From a virus: DNA of 40,599 bases. Below, one piece after another: positions 30,041 through 37,642 of this stretch. The notes beneath the pieces were generated by a model, which saw only the letters and a program-made list of their open reading frames with translations, searched no databases and had not been told where the DNA came from. The DNA lies in IMG/VR virus record IMGVR_UViG_3300032770_000049, positions 1 through 40,599 of that record, one strand, 5' to 3'. How positions within the stretch are numbered: the first letter of the stretch is position 1; the number at the start of each line of letters is the position of its first letter. A program made the position numbers and the translations under genes.

Positions 30041-30543
30041 TTCACCGCTCTCAGCTTCGCGAAGATTTTCGACCGCCGCTCAGGCCCGGTGCCGTACTCG
30101 CGCAGTTCCCATCGGCCGCTGAACAGCGCCGTAATGCCATATGCGGTCCCGAGGCGACCCCGCTCGCCTTGGGGGTTGTTCCACTCGTCACCGAAGTAGT
30201 AGCGGTCGTCGAGCGTCCAGAAGCTCATGTGCGTGGGATCTGCGAACGCGCCCGGGTTCACGGTGCCATCCGCGAGGTAGACGCACGGCACCGCGAGGTC
30301 CAGCAGGCCGCCGGGACAGAGCACTCGATGTGCCTCGTTCATCGCCCAGATTTTGCCGCCGAGTAAGTGCTCGAAGACGTCGTGAGCGAATACTTCCTCG
30401 ACGCTAGAATCCTCCCAGGGCCAGGGGCTGTCGAGGTTGGCTTGCTGGTACGGCGCAGTGTCGGGGTAAGCGCCGAACGGCTCGCAGTCCACGTTCAGAT
30501 AGCCGGGCCTCAGATCGTCGGAACAGCCGAGGTTAAGCTTCAT
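30037..30543 (-). CDS. SAM-dependent methyltransferase (class I), 168 aa
   Basis: MKLNLGCSDDLRPGYLNVDCEPFG is the typical N-terminus of the family that works on cell-surface sugars (usual form: LNLGCG...GYINVD). Also DSPWPWEDSSVEEVFAHDVFEHL and HRVLCPGGLLDLAVP. Complete. ATG 30543 overlaps the upstream stop by 4 bp. Confidence 0.83.
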   Translation of the reverse strand: MKLNLGCSDDLRPGYLNVDCEPFGAYPDTAPYQQANLDSPWPWEDSSVEEVFAHDVFEHLLGGKIWAMNEAHRVLCPGGLLDLAVPCVYLADGTVNPGAFADPTHMSFWTLDDRYYFGDEWNNPQGERGRLGTAYGITALFSGRWELREYGTGPERRSKIFAKLRAVK

Positions 30544-30749
30544 TCTGTACTCCTAGTGCGCGGCGCGCCGCTCGCAACAAACGTCACAGATGGCCCAGTT
30601 AATCCAGCTATCGATGTCACGTAGCAGTCGAACTCTCGGCCGCCGGCCGTAACCGTGATCATGCTTGCCGTTTTCAGGGCCCCAATCAACGCGCCCATCA
30701 ATTCGCGCGTGGGGTCTTTCACTTCTGAGCGGCTATCTATCTCGGCCAT
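30540..30749 (-). CDS. small hypothetical protein, 69 aa
   Basis: Helical N-terminus and a beta-rich C-terminus with MITVTAGGREFDCYVTSIAG. Start uncertain: ATG 30749 or ATG 30761; both overlap the upstream glycosyltransferase 3' end. No family recognised. Confidence 0.6.
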   Translation of the reverse strand: MAEIDSRSEVKDPTRELMGALIGALKTASMITVTAGGREFDCYVTSIAGLTGPSVTFVASGAPRTRSTE

Positions 30750-31423
30750 TTCACACCCCATTTCTCGCGTCCAATTCGGTTGCTCTCGCGGATGTCGCCG
30801 CCGCCTGAATTGCCCTCACGCCAGGGCCGGAACGTGCTGCGGAGCTTCGAGTGATCGACGTAGCAGTAATCGCTCACGCCGACCTCGAGACCAGCCTCGC
30901 GCACTCGGAGGCAGTAGTCGATATCTTCGCCGCCGTAGCTCGTGAACCGCTCGTCGAGCAGGCCGACTGTGTCGATTGTGTGGCGCGGAATGTAGACGCA
31001 GACGAACGCGGCGACATCGACGGCACGCGCCCGAATGCGATAGAACTCGCGGCGATACTGCTTGGCGTGCCCCGTGACGTTCGTCGTCGCGGCAATGACA
31101 CCCCATTTTTGATCTGCGCTGGCCAGATCCTTGAACGTCCCATCGTCCAGCAGTGCATCGTCATTCAGCAACACGATGTTATCGTCTTCGGCAGCCATGA
31201 TCCCGAGATTGCAGTTACGCGCGTAGACGAACGGGTCTACACCCATCAGCACTAAGTCACTCGATAAGTCCAGCCCGGCGAATTCAAGCTCTGAGCGCGA
31301 GGGAACTGGGTCGAGATCGTCGATCACGATCACGCGCGCCGTCTCGCCCGCTGCGCGCAGCGCCTTGACGCACGCGGTCAGGTTGTCGATATTGCGCGAC
31401 GGGATGATTATCGAGTAACTCAC
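30737..31423 (-). CDS. glycosyltransferase, GT2, 228 aa
   Basis: YSIIIPSRNIDNLTACVKAL (GT2 strand and helix), VIVIDDLDP, NIVLLNDDALLDDGTF (metal site, about 92-107), and GLLDERFTSYGGEDIDYCLRVREAGLEV (the ED acceptor motif) make this a canonical GT2 enzyme. GTG 31423 follows AGGGGG and overlaps the upstream stop by 4 bp (GTGA). Confidence 0.88.
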   Translation of the reverse strand: MSYSIIIPSRNIDNLTACVKALRAAGETARVIVIDDLDPVPSRSELEFAGLDLSSDLVLMGVDPFVYARNCNLGIMAAEDDNIVLLNDDALLDDGTFKDLASADQKWGVIAATTNVTGHAKQYRREFYRIRARAVDVAAFVCVYIPRHTIDTVGLLDERFTSYGGEDIDYCLRVREAGLEVGVSDYCYVDHSKLRSTFRPWREGNSGGGDIRESNRIGREKWGVKWPR

Positions 31424-31632
31424 TCGACCCCCTTGTATTCTCCGCACCAGTCGTCCTGCTCAACTATAGGCCACTTACCAGACTGATTGAGACGCGGAGC
31501 GCCTAGGGCGACAGGAGGGAACCTCCGACAAATACCGTAAACGTACAGCGTATTTACGTTATCTCCTTTCTCGTTCTCTTCAAATTGTGGCTCCGCAAAA
31601 AAAAGACAACTCCCACATGTGGGCCCTCTCAT
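31420..31632 (-). CDS. Cys-rich small protein, 70 aa
   Basis: Four Cys in the pattern CGSCLFF...GICRRFPPV...WPIVEQDDWCGEY, a recurring family of small phage and bacterial proteins, probably metal-binding (Zn or Fe-S), function unknown. 4-bp overlaps with both flanking glycosyltransferases. Confidence 0.75.
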   Translation of the reverse strand: MRGPTCGSCLFFAEPQFEENEKGDNVNTLYVYGICRRFPPVALGAPRLNQSGKWPIVEQDDWCGEYKGVE

Positions 31633-32477
31633 AACAGTCGCATCCTTTCCGCGCAGTGCTGGTCAAATTCCGGCGCGCGCTTCCACACTTGCCCGCCGCG
31701 CAGCATCACCTCGCGCTTGTACGCCTCCATGTTGCTCCCGTGGATTTCGCACACGAGGCGCGGGTCGCAATGCTGAGAGCCGCTCCTCACGCGCAATTCG
31801 CCAGGCCGAAATGTTTGGTACATTGGCGATTCGCCGGTCTCGATTGACTCGCGCTCGCACACTGGAACGGTTAGCGCCGACACTCCGAGCGTATTCTGAT
31901 GCACCTCGGGATGCTCGGCCCACCATCGCTGATCACCGTGCGGCGCGTCGGGGAACGGATTGCGCTCCCACAACTCGCGGCGGTAGAGTCGTGAGGCATC
32001 GCAGCACCAGGACGCGTTGGGGTTGCTGTAGAGCCAGGATGCGCCCTGATTCGGAACGCAACGGCATTCCCTTAGCGGCTTGCCGCATCCATCGCAGTAA
32101 CGCGTGTCCCAGAACAGCAGCTCGTTGTAGCCGACCATGAGCTTTCCGCTGGCTTCGAGCAGGGCGACTTGCTCCTCCAGGCGCAGCGGGTGCGAGACGT
32201 CATCGGAGTCGAAATGGGCGATGAGATCGGCGCCGAATTGGGTAGCCACGGAGTTAGCCTCGTTGCGGAGCGCCCCGATGGTGTTAAACGCTGGCTCTCG
32301 GGCGTACCACATTTCCGGGTCCCACTCGCCGAGTGACAAAGCAGGCTTGTCCCCTGTGTCCCAGATGACCAGTTTCTTTTTCTCGTACGTCTGCGCGCGG
32401 AACGAGGCGATCGCGCGCCGCACCATCGCTTCGCGGCCGTTGACGAGGAGCACGCAGCAGACGGTAGGCTGACTCAT
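31629..32477 (-). CDS. glycosyltransferase, GT2, 282 aa
   Basis: TVCCVLLVNGREAMVRRAIASFRAQTY, KLVIWDTGD and LIAHFDSDDVSHPLRLEEQVALL (metal site near residue 90) define a GT2 enzyme. A Cys cluster CDGCGKPLRECRC (about 128-140) is inserted, possibly Zn-binding. ATG 32477 overlaps the upstream stop by 4 bp; the open frame further upstream is not used. Confidence 0.86.
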   Translation of the reverse strand: MSQPTVCCVLLVNGREAMVRRAIASFRAQTYEKKKLVIWDTGDKPALSLGEWDPEMWYAREPAFNTIGALRNEANSVATQFGADLIAHFDSDDVSHPLRLEEQVALLEASGKLMVGYNELLFWDTRYCDGCGKPLRECRCVPNQGASWLYSNPNASWCCDASRLYRRELWERNPFPDAPHGDQRWWAEHPEVHQNTLGVSALTVPVCERESIETGESPMYQTFRPGELRVRSGSQHCDPRLVCEIHGSNMEAYKREVMLRGGQVWKRAPEFDQHCAERMRLL

Positions 32478-32647
32478 TGCGAGCTCCCGTACTCGTACCA
32501 CACGTCAGGCCCCTCTGTCTTCGCGCTATCGAGGATTTCGTAAAGCCGCCGTCCGTCCTGCACGTCGATCAGTGTTGGTGGATTTTCCATAAAGCCCGTG
32601 CACGCAAAGCCGCGATTGCACAGCATTGTGACATTCACTTGGCTCAC
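32474..32647 (-). CDS. small hypothetical protein, 57 aa
   Basis: Starts at GTG 32647 (GTGA overlap with the upstream stop). Sequence MSQVNVTMLCNRGFACTGFM then DVQDGRRLYEILDSAKTEGPDVWYEY. No family recognised. Supported by exact coupling at both ends. Confidence 0.6.
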   Translation of the reverse strand: MSQVNVTMLCNRGFACTGFMENPPTLIDVQDGRRLYEILDSAKTEGPDVWYEYGSSQ

Positions 32648-32826
32648 AGCAGCTCCCTCGCGTGAATGACCGAGTCGACCGGGAACCGCGGCGGCAGCGC
32701 TGGCGACTGCACAGCCGGATTCTCGAACCTTTCGCCGCAGGTCCGGCACTCGTACGTCCGGCCGCCCGCGAACATGATCGCGCGATGGAAGCCGCGGCAC
32801 CAGGCCCGCTTCAGCCGCCGGATCAC
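32644..32826 (-). CDS. small zinc-ribbon protein, 60 aa
   Basis: Basic N-terminus (MIRRLKRAWCRGFHRA) and a YECRTCGERFENP half zinc finger. GTG start at 32826 overlaps the RHH gene stop by 4 bp (GTGA). Nucleic-acid binding is plausible. Confidence 0.62.
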   Translation of the reverse strand: MIRRLKRAWCRGFHRAIMFAGGRTYECRTCGERFENPAVQSPALPPRFPVDSVIHARELL

Positions 32827-32978
32827 TTGCCCGCCTTCGCTTCCTCGCGCTGCTGCCGTTCGTCCTTCTCGATGATCGCGTCCGCAATCCAGCCCTTGAT
32901 GTGCTGGTGCCGTCTGAGCGCCGAGATTTTCGCGCGCTCGTAAACTTCGTCGGGTACTTCAGCGTGAATCTGTGCCAT
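32823..32978 (-). CDS. ribbon-helix-helix regulator, 51 aa
   Basis: AQIHAEVPDEVYERAKISALRR is the strand plus first helix of an Arc/CopG-type fold, followed by HIKGWIADAIIEK (second helix) and a charged tail. Binds DNA palindromes as a dimer of dimers. First gene of the sugar operon. ATG 32978 lies 6 nt after TACTAT of a good promoter, so the mRNA should be leaderless; an in-frame TTG at 33014 is the -35 box itself. Candidate ligand sites: the palindromes at 417-434 and 789-806, and the half-site at 33014-33019. Confidence 0.75.
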   Translation of the reverse strand: MAQIHAEVPDEVYERAKISALRRHQHIKGWIADAIIEKDERQQREEAKAGK

Positions 32979-32984
32979 GCCGCA

Positions 32985-33014
32985 ATAGTAGCCGTACGTG
33001 TGCGTGAGAGTCAA
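32985..33014 (-). promoter_or_regulatory. leaderless promoter of sugar operon
   Basis: Minus-strand TTGACT (33009-33014), 18-nt spacer, TACTAT (32985-32990), 6 nt, ATG at 32978. CAGTAT, one half of the early-promoter palindrome, abuts the -35 box. No Shine-Dalgarno. Confidence 0.7.
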
Positions 33015-33046
33015 TACTGCATGGTGTGGTTAAATCGCGAAAGGTA

Positions 33047-34477
33047 CTATATGGGTGATATGACGTATGAACTCCCGTCGCCCACTTGCATGGTCTGCTC
33101 GCGCGGCACCACCCGGCAGAACGCCAGGATTTCAGCCTCGGCCCGGTCTGGCGATGGTAGCCCACGCTTCCGCGCGTCTTCCTTTGGCTCGACCTGAATC
33201 TGTCCGCGCGATAGCTCGCGGTACTCAACTGCCGACAATTGCGCCTTCACATCCTCATCGATCGCACCCGGTAAGTGGCTGATGTAATTGGCCGAGTACA
33301 TATCGCGCAGCCGGAAATATGCTTCCGCTTTCGCGTTTAGGAATTGCTCTGAATCCATCGCGCGATCGCCGGCACGGAAGCCGCGGACATCGAACCGCAC
33401 GCCGCCCGCCCACCGTTGATCTGCAAGGTGTTGCGCGAGGCCGTGACCGACACCGACGACGTCGACCACGATCGGCCCGAGTGGATAACCGAATCGCTTG
33501 AGCGCCTGAATCCAGGAGACGACCTTTCCACGGACATCGGCCTCTGACCAGGCTGCTCGATCCAGCACTATGCCATTTACGCGGGCGCAGGCCGCCGTTT
33601 CGTCGTCGCCACCCGCCGCGACGTCCAGGCCCACCTGGATGACGCAGGCCTTAGAGCGGCTTATTTCGCTTGCATCGGGTTCCCGGTCGGAGCGCTCGAT
33701 CCACTCGAGCGAAAAGACCGCCCATTGCCCCTGTGTCGGGAATTCTCCCATCACACGCGCCTGGAAGCGGGGATTCTGCGGACCCCACTTGTGATACATT
33801 TCCTTGACCCATCGGCGCCGGGTGAGCCAAGGGAACGGCGCGAAGTCGAGCTCGTCATCGGGCAGGGCAAGCAGCGATTCGAGCGTCAAGCCGGCGAGGT
33901 TCGGTGTGTCGAAGGCCGAAATCGTGATGCACTGGTGCCCAGGCGTGGCGCGCAACCTCGAGAAGTCGTCGTACACCGGGCCCGCCGGCACAGTGGGATT
34001 GCAGAGCTTCACGATTCGCACGTCACCCGCGGCGCGAATTCCCTCAATGGCGTCCCAGACGTCGGGTCCGATTCCGATTGCCTCATCGGCGTAGATCGTG
34101 ACGCGCTTGCCGTGGAAGCCCTGCGCGTTGACGCCCTTCGAGCTGGAGAAACCTTGCGCGAATCGTTTCGGCCCGAGTTGCCACATTGTGGTGGTCGGCT
34201 CAGGCAGCGCCATCGGCAGCCGGCGGATTGCCTCAGTAACTTCGCCCCACACGGTTTTGACCTGGCGCAGAGTGGGAGCGATCACGAGCACGACGGATTC
34301 AGACTGCCCGATCAGTTCCCACGGCACCATGCCGGCAATCGTGAAGGTTTTGCCGCTGCCGTGACAGCCTTTGATCGAGACGGAGCGCTTGTGCGCGATT
34401 GCGTGGCAGATGGCCTGCTGTTTGGCCCAGAGATTTCGGCGTAATAACTTCGCCTGAAACTCACTCGGTGGGAGCAT
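33047..34477 (-). CDS. terminase large subunit, 476 aa
   Basis: ATP-driven DNA packaging motor with nuclease. Walker A GCHGSGKT (about 38-45), Walker B VTIYADEA (about 127-134), then the C-terminal RNase H-like nuclease with acidic residues in VGLDVAAGGDD, VVDVVGVGHG and SPDRAEAEILAF. Full length. It overlaps the small subunit by 17 bp. Confidence 0.95.
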   Translation of the reverse strand: MLPPSEFQAKLLRRNLWAKQQAICHAIAHKRSVSIKGCHGSGKTFTIAGMVPWELIGQSESVVLVIAPTLRQVKTVWGEVTEAIRRLPMALPEPTTTMWQLGPKRFAQGFSSSKGVNAQGFHGKRVTIYADEAIGIGPDVWDAIEGIRAAGDVRIVKLCNPTVPAGPVYDDFSRLRATPGHQCITISAFDTPNLAGLTLESLLALPDDELDFAPFPWLTRRRWVKEMYHKWGPQNPRFQARVMGEFPTQGQWAVFSLEWIERSDREPDASEISRSKACVIQVGLDVAAGGDDETAACARVNGIVLDRAAWSEADVRGKVVSWIQALKRFGYPLGPIVVDVVGVGHGLAQHLADQRWAGGVRFDVRGFRAGDRAMDSEQFLNAKAEAYFRLRDMYSANYISHLPGAIDEDVKAQLSAVEYRELSRGQIQVEPKEDARKRGLPSPDRAEAEILAFCRVVPREQTMQVGDGSSYVISPI

Positions 34478-34838
34478 CCGGCACGCTGTTCATGTAGGCC
34501 TGTACCGCGTCGAGGCCCAGTATCGGCCGGTCTTTGCCCTCCGCGTCCACAAAGCGGTGATCCAGCCTGTCGGTCTCGCGCCAGCCGGCCCGGGTCTTGA
34601 GCCAGAAGAACGTGGCCGCCGGCACTTGGCCGCTGGTCGCCATCGCGTAGCAGGTTTCCGCGACCTTGGCGTTCGCTTGGATCGCTGCGTTGGAGAGCTC
34701 GACCTCGTAGTACTTGCGCAGCGTGACGTGTGAAATGCCGATCACGCGCCCGATGTCCTCTTGCGGCACGCCGTACGACGCCATAGCCTTCACGATGGCG
34801 CGGTCTTTATCGTTCGGTTCGTAGGCTATGTTCGGCAT
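34461..34838 (-). CDS. terminase small subunit, 125 aa
   Basis: DNA-recognition subunit. ASYGVPQEDIGRVIGISHVTLRKYYEVEL (about 20-48) is a helix-turn-helix of the TerS type; the central helical part and a C-terminal segment contact the large subunit, whose gene overlaps. ATG 34838. Confidence 0.88.
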   Translation of the reverse strand: MPNIAYEPNDKDRAIVKAMASYGVPQEDIGRVIGISHVTLRKYYEVELSNAAIQANAKVAETCYAMATSGQVPAATFFWLKTRAGWRETDRLDHRFVDAEGKDRPILGLDAVQAYMNSVPDAPTE

Positions 34839-35241
34839 AACTCAGCCTTTTTGCCGGTCAGATTTTCCCAACGCTTCACGATCACGTCGCAGTATTTTGG
34901 TTCCAACTCGAGCCCCATGCAGCGCCGGGCGACGGATTCGGCAGCTACGACTGTTGGTCCCGCTCCCCAAGAACGGGTCATAGACCACTTCGCTTTCGTG
35001 GTTCAGCATCGGCCGCCGCCTGCCGCCGCAAATGGCCAATTACGATGACACCTGCCTCGTCAACCACGATAGGCTGGCGCCAGCCGTAGCGCTTGAGCGA
35101 ATCCGCGACCTTGGCGACCGCCTCGGGCTTCCACTTGCGCGCGTTCAGCGGGTAATCTTTCGGCCGCTCGACGTCCCACCACTCGATGGCGAAGGAATTT
35201 ATAGGCGAAACTTTAGGCGCCGCTGCTTTGTTTCGTGCCAT
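34826..35241 (-). pseudogene. ParB-domain/DNA methyltransferase fusion, deleted and frameshifted
   Basis: The first part (35241 to about 35020) encodes a ParB N-terminal domain: WWDVERPKDYPLNARKWKPE, KVADSLKRYGWRQPIVVDE, VIVIGHLRRQAAA. In full phage proteins about 300 residues of ParB and methyltransferase follow. Here the frame runs out at 34978 after a GGCGGC-rich junction, while another frame resumes at 35009 with the methyltransferase end MLNHESEVVYDPFLGSGT. A single extra base near 34952-34957 breaks that frame. If corrected, it reads GLELEPKYCDVIVKRWENL and stops at 34826, next to the terminase start. Deletion plus frameshift means no enzyme; the ParB fragment alone (34978-35241) may still be made. 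Confidence 0.82.
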
Positions 35242-35279
35242 TTACAGGCTTATCCTACCGCACTTGCCGCTCGTAAGCA

Positions 35280-35690
35280 TCATGCCGCGTTGAACCGTCC
35301 ACGCGCTGGCACTTCGCAACCGGCCGGGCATCGCTGAGCGGTGTCGTACCCGCCACGGCGCGTTGGCTTCCATCCCGTACCGCCGCAATGGGAGCAAAGC
35401 TCTCGCGCTGGCCGCGGCTCCGACGCTGCGCGTTCGCGTTCCTGCTTCATCTCAGCCGCCACACGCAGCAGGTCGGCGTCTGTCGGGCAAAACGGTGACG
35501 TCTCGCGGCAGCGCGTCACGATGTCGGCCTGGCTGATTCCGGAGCGGTCGCTAGCGATCTTGAGACCTTGGGCCAGCCCGATCTGTCCGAGCGGGTCAGA
35601 CGGCCAATTTGAGCAGCGCATGAAAGCCTGGCGGCAGAGATCCTCTGGCGTCAAGTCGTCGTGCTTATCGTCGTCGTACAGATCAGGCAT
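35280..35690 (-). CDS. hypothetical protein with zinc ribbon, 136 aa
   Basis: N-terminal acidic helical part (MPDLYDDDKHDDLTPEDLC), middle helices, and a C-terminal CSHCGGTGWKPTRRGGYDTAQRCPAGC cluster resembling a DnaJ-type C-x2-C-x-G-x-G zinc module. It overlaps the replication gene by 8 bp and probably works with it; role unknown. Confidence 0.68.
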   Translation of the reverse strand: MPDLYDDDKHDDLTPEDLCRQAFMRCSNWPSDPLGQIGLAQGLKIASDRSGISQADIVTRCRETSPFCPTDADLLRVAAEMKQERERAASEPRPARELCSHCGGTGWKPTRRGGYDTAQRCPAGCEVPARGRFNAA

Positions 35691-36513
35691 AATTCAGCTT
35701 CCCTCCGATCAGGATTCGCGGCACTGTCACGAGCAGCAGCCCAGTGCCCGGCGGCTTCTTTCGCGGCGTGCGGAACACTTCGCGGCAGGCCCTCGCCAGC
35801 AGTGCATCGCTCACGGCCTTGCGCTGCTTTTCCATCGTCCACTTGCTCGCCACCGGGTCGCTGATGATCTGGCGTGCGCTTTCGTCGGCTAGCCGCTGGC
35901 AGAATAGCACGTCGGCCGAGCGGTCGTGCTCCAGCAGCACCCGCAGCGTTTCCGGGTATTCGCCTTGTGGCTTGAGTTCTGGCGGCAGCAGCAGCGGTTT
36001 TTCGTTTCCTGCGCCATTACCATTCACGACGTGCTGCTGCTGTTGCGATTCCGACTTCGTATACGACTTCGACTCCGACTCCGACTTCGTATTAAGCGGT
36101 GATTCACCGTGGTTCTCCGTGGTTCTCCGAAGTTCTTTGTAATCAGCAACGGAACGAGAATTGCTCCCCGCGCGCGTTGCGACCTCTTCGGGCGTCGGTG
36201 CCGGAAATCGCTCCTTAGACTGTAGTCTTTGTCCAAAGTTCTCAATTTGAATGTACGATTTCTCACCACGGTGATACACGGTGACTAACGGTGATTCACC
36301 GAGTTCCGCGAGAAATTCCCGTACTCGCTCGGTGGGCCATCGCTCCAACTGCAACGGAAAGCATTTCGCTCGAAGAAGGTCGGGGTCCGCCTCGGCTCGG
36401 CCGAAGTCGTCAACCACCGACATCAGCCGCCGATAAAGAATTTCCGCCGGCTCACTTACAGCATTCACGGCTCGGCTGCTGAGAATGCCGTCGCGGAGTA
36501 TGCGTGTCGGCAT
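35683..36513 (-). CDS. phage replication initiator-like protein, 276 aa
   Basis: N-terminal ILRDGILSSRAVNAVSEPAEILYRRLMSVVDDFGRAEADPDLLRAKCFP is the typical winged-helix start of phage replication proteins. It is followed by a Ser/Glu/Lys/Gln-rich linker (about 140-165, KSESESKSYTKSESQQQQH) and a C-terminal helical domain. As with lambda O, the gene contains iterated repeats (36097-36301), so the protein likely binds its own gene as origin. No helicase gene is adjacent, so host DnaB recruitment is inferred. Confidence 0.75.
   Translation of the reverse strand: MPTRILRDGILSSRAVNAVSEPAEILYRRLMSVVDDFGRAEADPDLLRAKCFPLQLERWPTERVREFLAELGESPLVTVYHRGEKSYIQIENFGQRLQSKERFPAPTPEEVATRAGSNSRSVADYKELRRTTENHGESPLNTKSESESKSYTKSESQQQQHVVNGNGAGNEKPLLLPPELKPQGEYPETLRVLLEHDRSADVLFCQRLADESARQIISDPVASKWTMEKQRKAVSDALLARACREVFRTPRKKPPGTGLLLVTVPRILIGGKLNYA
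36097..36301. other. putative replication origin with 10-bp iterated repeats
   Basis: Two identical 13-bp palindromes CGGTGATTCACCG (36097-36109, 36289-36301). Three ACGGTGA repeats exactly 10 bp apart (36268, 36278, 36288) lead into the second palindrome. Three tandem 10-mers, CCGTGGTTCT twice and CCGAAGTTCT once (36107-36136), follow the first. An AT-rich stretch (about 36234-36263) lies between the clusters. All are inside the initiator gene. Confidence 0.6.
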
Positions 36514-36690
36514 TCACTCGGCCTCCGGGATAACAATCACGACGTCGGCGATGCCTTCGTCGGTGATAAGCACCTTCACCCCCTTGACGGGCAACCGAAG
36601 CTCCCGTTGCTCGTTGTATTTCCATTGCTCACAAACGGCCTCCATTTCAGCGTGGGGCGTCAAGAGTTCAATCAGCTTTGAAATGCGCAA
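36514..36690 (-). CDS. small hypothetical protein, 58 aa
   Basis: Frame from TTG 36690 (GGTGA upstream) to TGA directly before the initiator ATG. Reads MRISKLIELLTPHAEMEAVC, then WKYNEQRELRLPVKGVKVLI and a DVVIVIPEAE end. ATG at codon 15 is an alternative start without a ribosome site. No known family, but the gap-free fit to the next gene supports it. Confidence 0.65.
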   Translation of the reverse strand: MRISKLIELLTPHAEMEAVCEQWKYNEQRELRLPVKGVKVLITDEGIADVVIVIPEAE

Positions 36691-36804
36691 GTGTATTCAC
36701 CGTTTCTGCGATATCTGGTCCGGCGGCCAGCCCGGTGAAAGCCGCCGCCGAGCCCAGAGAACCGCGCGCCGGGGATCAGCCGCCGCGCATATATCGCACC
36801 GTCA

Positions 36805-36833
36805 ACTGTAGTACGATTTCTCCCGCGGATCAA
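36805..36833 (-). promoter_or_regulatory. possible promoter before replication genes
   Basis: Minus-strand TTGATC (36828-36833), 17 nt, TACAGT (36805-36810), in the 170-bp gap 36691-36860. Matches are only 4 of 6 in each box. The rest of the gap is GC-rich with GGCGGC/GCCGCC hairpin potential and no gene that I can see. Confidence 0.35.
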
Positions 36834-36860
36834 GGCTCAATCTGAGAATTTCCACGGGAT

Positions 36861-37166
36861 TCAGCGCCGGTTCAGGCGGTAGAATCCAACCAGATCAGCC
36901 TCGCGATGTTCACACCATTTCCACGAGCGGCAGACGAAACATTGGCGCGTCATCGCGACGTTAGAGTTTCTCGCGAATCTCGGTGGTTCGTACGGTGGTG
37001 GCTCAGCGGAGAGCTTCGGAACGACGCGCGTAGAAGGCGTCTTGTGTTGGCGCATCCTGGTGGCGTATCGTTCAAGCGACTCTCGCCGGATGGCACCGCG
37101 AACTCCAGGCGGAGTGAGTTCCGGCGGCCATTTACTTTCTACGACAGGCAGAAGATTCACGGGCAT
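36861..37166 (-). CDS. hypothetical protein, 101 aa
   Basis: Proline- and arginine-rich N-terminal two thirds, ending with RQCFVCRSWKWCEHREADLVGFYRLNRR, a likely C-x2-C-x5-C-x-H metal site. Overlaps the RusA-like gene by 10 bp. No family recognised. Confidence 0.6.
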   Translation of the reverse strand: MPVNLLPVVESKWPPELTPPGVRGAIRRESLERYATRMRQHKTPSTRVVPKLSAEPPPYEPPRFARNSNVAMTRQCFVCRSWKWCEHREADLVGFYRLNRR

Positions 37167-37642
37167 AGCAAGCTCTCTTGTACCGGCACAGATTCGAGCA
37201 CGGTGATGAACACCTCGACGCGCGGATCCACGCCGTCAGCGTGGCGCCGCGTGCCGTCCCAGTCCTCGATTTGCCGATCATTGGCAATGATTCCGGCGGC
37301 TTCCAGCATGTCTCCGATCGCCTGAATGAAGCCGGCTACATCGCCCACGTCGCGCCGCAGTTTGCCGTCCGCGGCCGGTGTCAGGTAGATATGCGCTTCC
37401 ACCGACACCGGCCCGACGATCGGCAACTCCCACCCCCTAGCCGAGAGTGCCGCCTTGATCGTCACGCATTCACGCAGCGCTGCCATCTCCCACTCGACGT
37501 AAGCCTCGGACGGGAGAACCTTCGGGAAGCCGGTTCGCTTTCCGCAGGTCCGGCACATCGGGCCCACAGTCACGACGCGGTTGCTGGTCTTCTTCGTTCG
37601 GGGCTGGCCATGAATGACGAACCCCGGAACGTCGCCAGTCAA
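37157..37642 (-). CDS. RusA-like Holliday junction resolvase, 161 aa
   Basis: Cuts branched DNA during recombination or packaging. GFVIHGQPRTKKTSNRV is the N-terminal strand with basic loop; LRRDVGDVAGFIQAIGDML and GIIANDRQIEDWDGTRRHADG carry the RusA Asp pattern (D in RRDVGD, NDRQ). A Cys pair MCRTCGKR (about 29-36) is inserted near the N-terminus. ATG 37642 overlaps the upstream stop by 4 bp. Confidence 0.78.
   Translation of the reverse strand: MTGDVPGFVIHGQPRTKKTSNRVVTVGPMCRTCGKRTGFPKVLPSEAYVEWEMAALRECVTIKAALSARGWELPIVGPVSVEAHIYLTPAADGKLRRDVGDVAGFIQAIGDMLEAAGIIANDRQIEDWDGTRRHADGVDPRVEVFITVLESVPVQESLLCP

Noticed and set aside
32979-33014. Longer start (TTG 33014) for the ribbon-helix-helix gene.
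   Set aside because: The added codons are exactly a TTGACT-N18-TACTAT promoter, there is no ribosome site, and the RHH fold begins right after ATG 32978.
36065-36089. Tandem GACTCC/GACTTC repeats as additional origin iterons.
   Set aside because: They encode the Ser-Glu-Ser-Glu-Ser linker of the initiator and have 6-bp codon-level periodicity, so low-complexity protein explains them.
36711-36800. GC-rich GGCGGC/GCCGCC hairpin as a terminator.
   Set aside because: No T-run follows on either strand and pairing is patchy.
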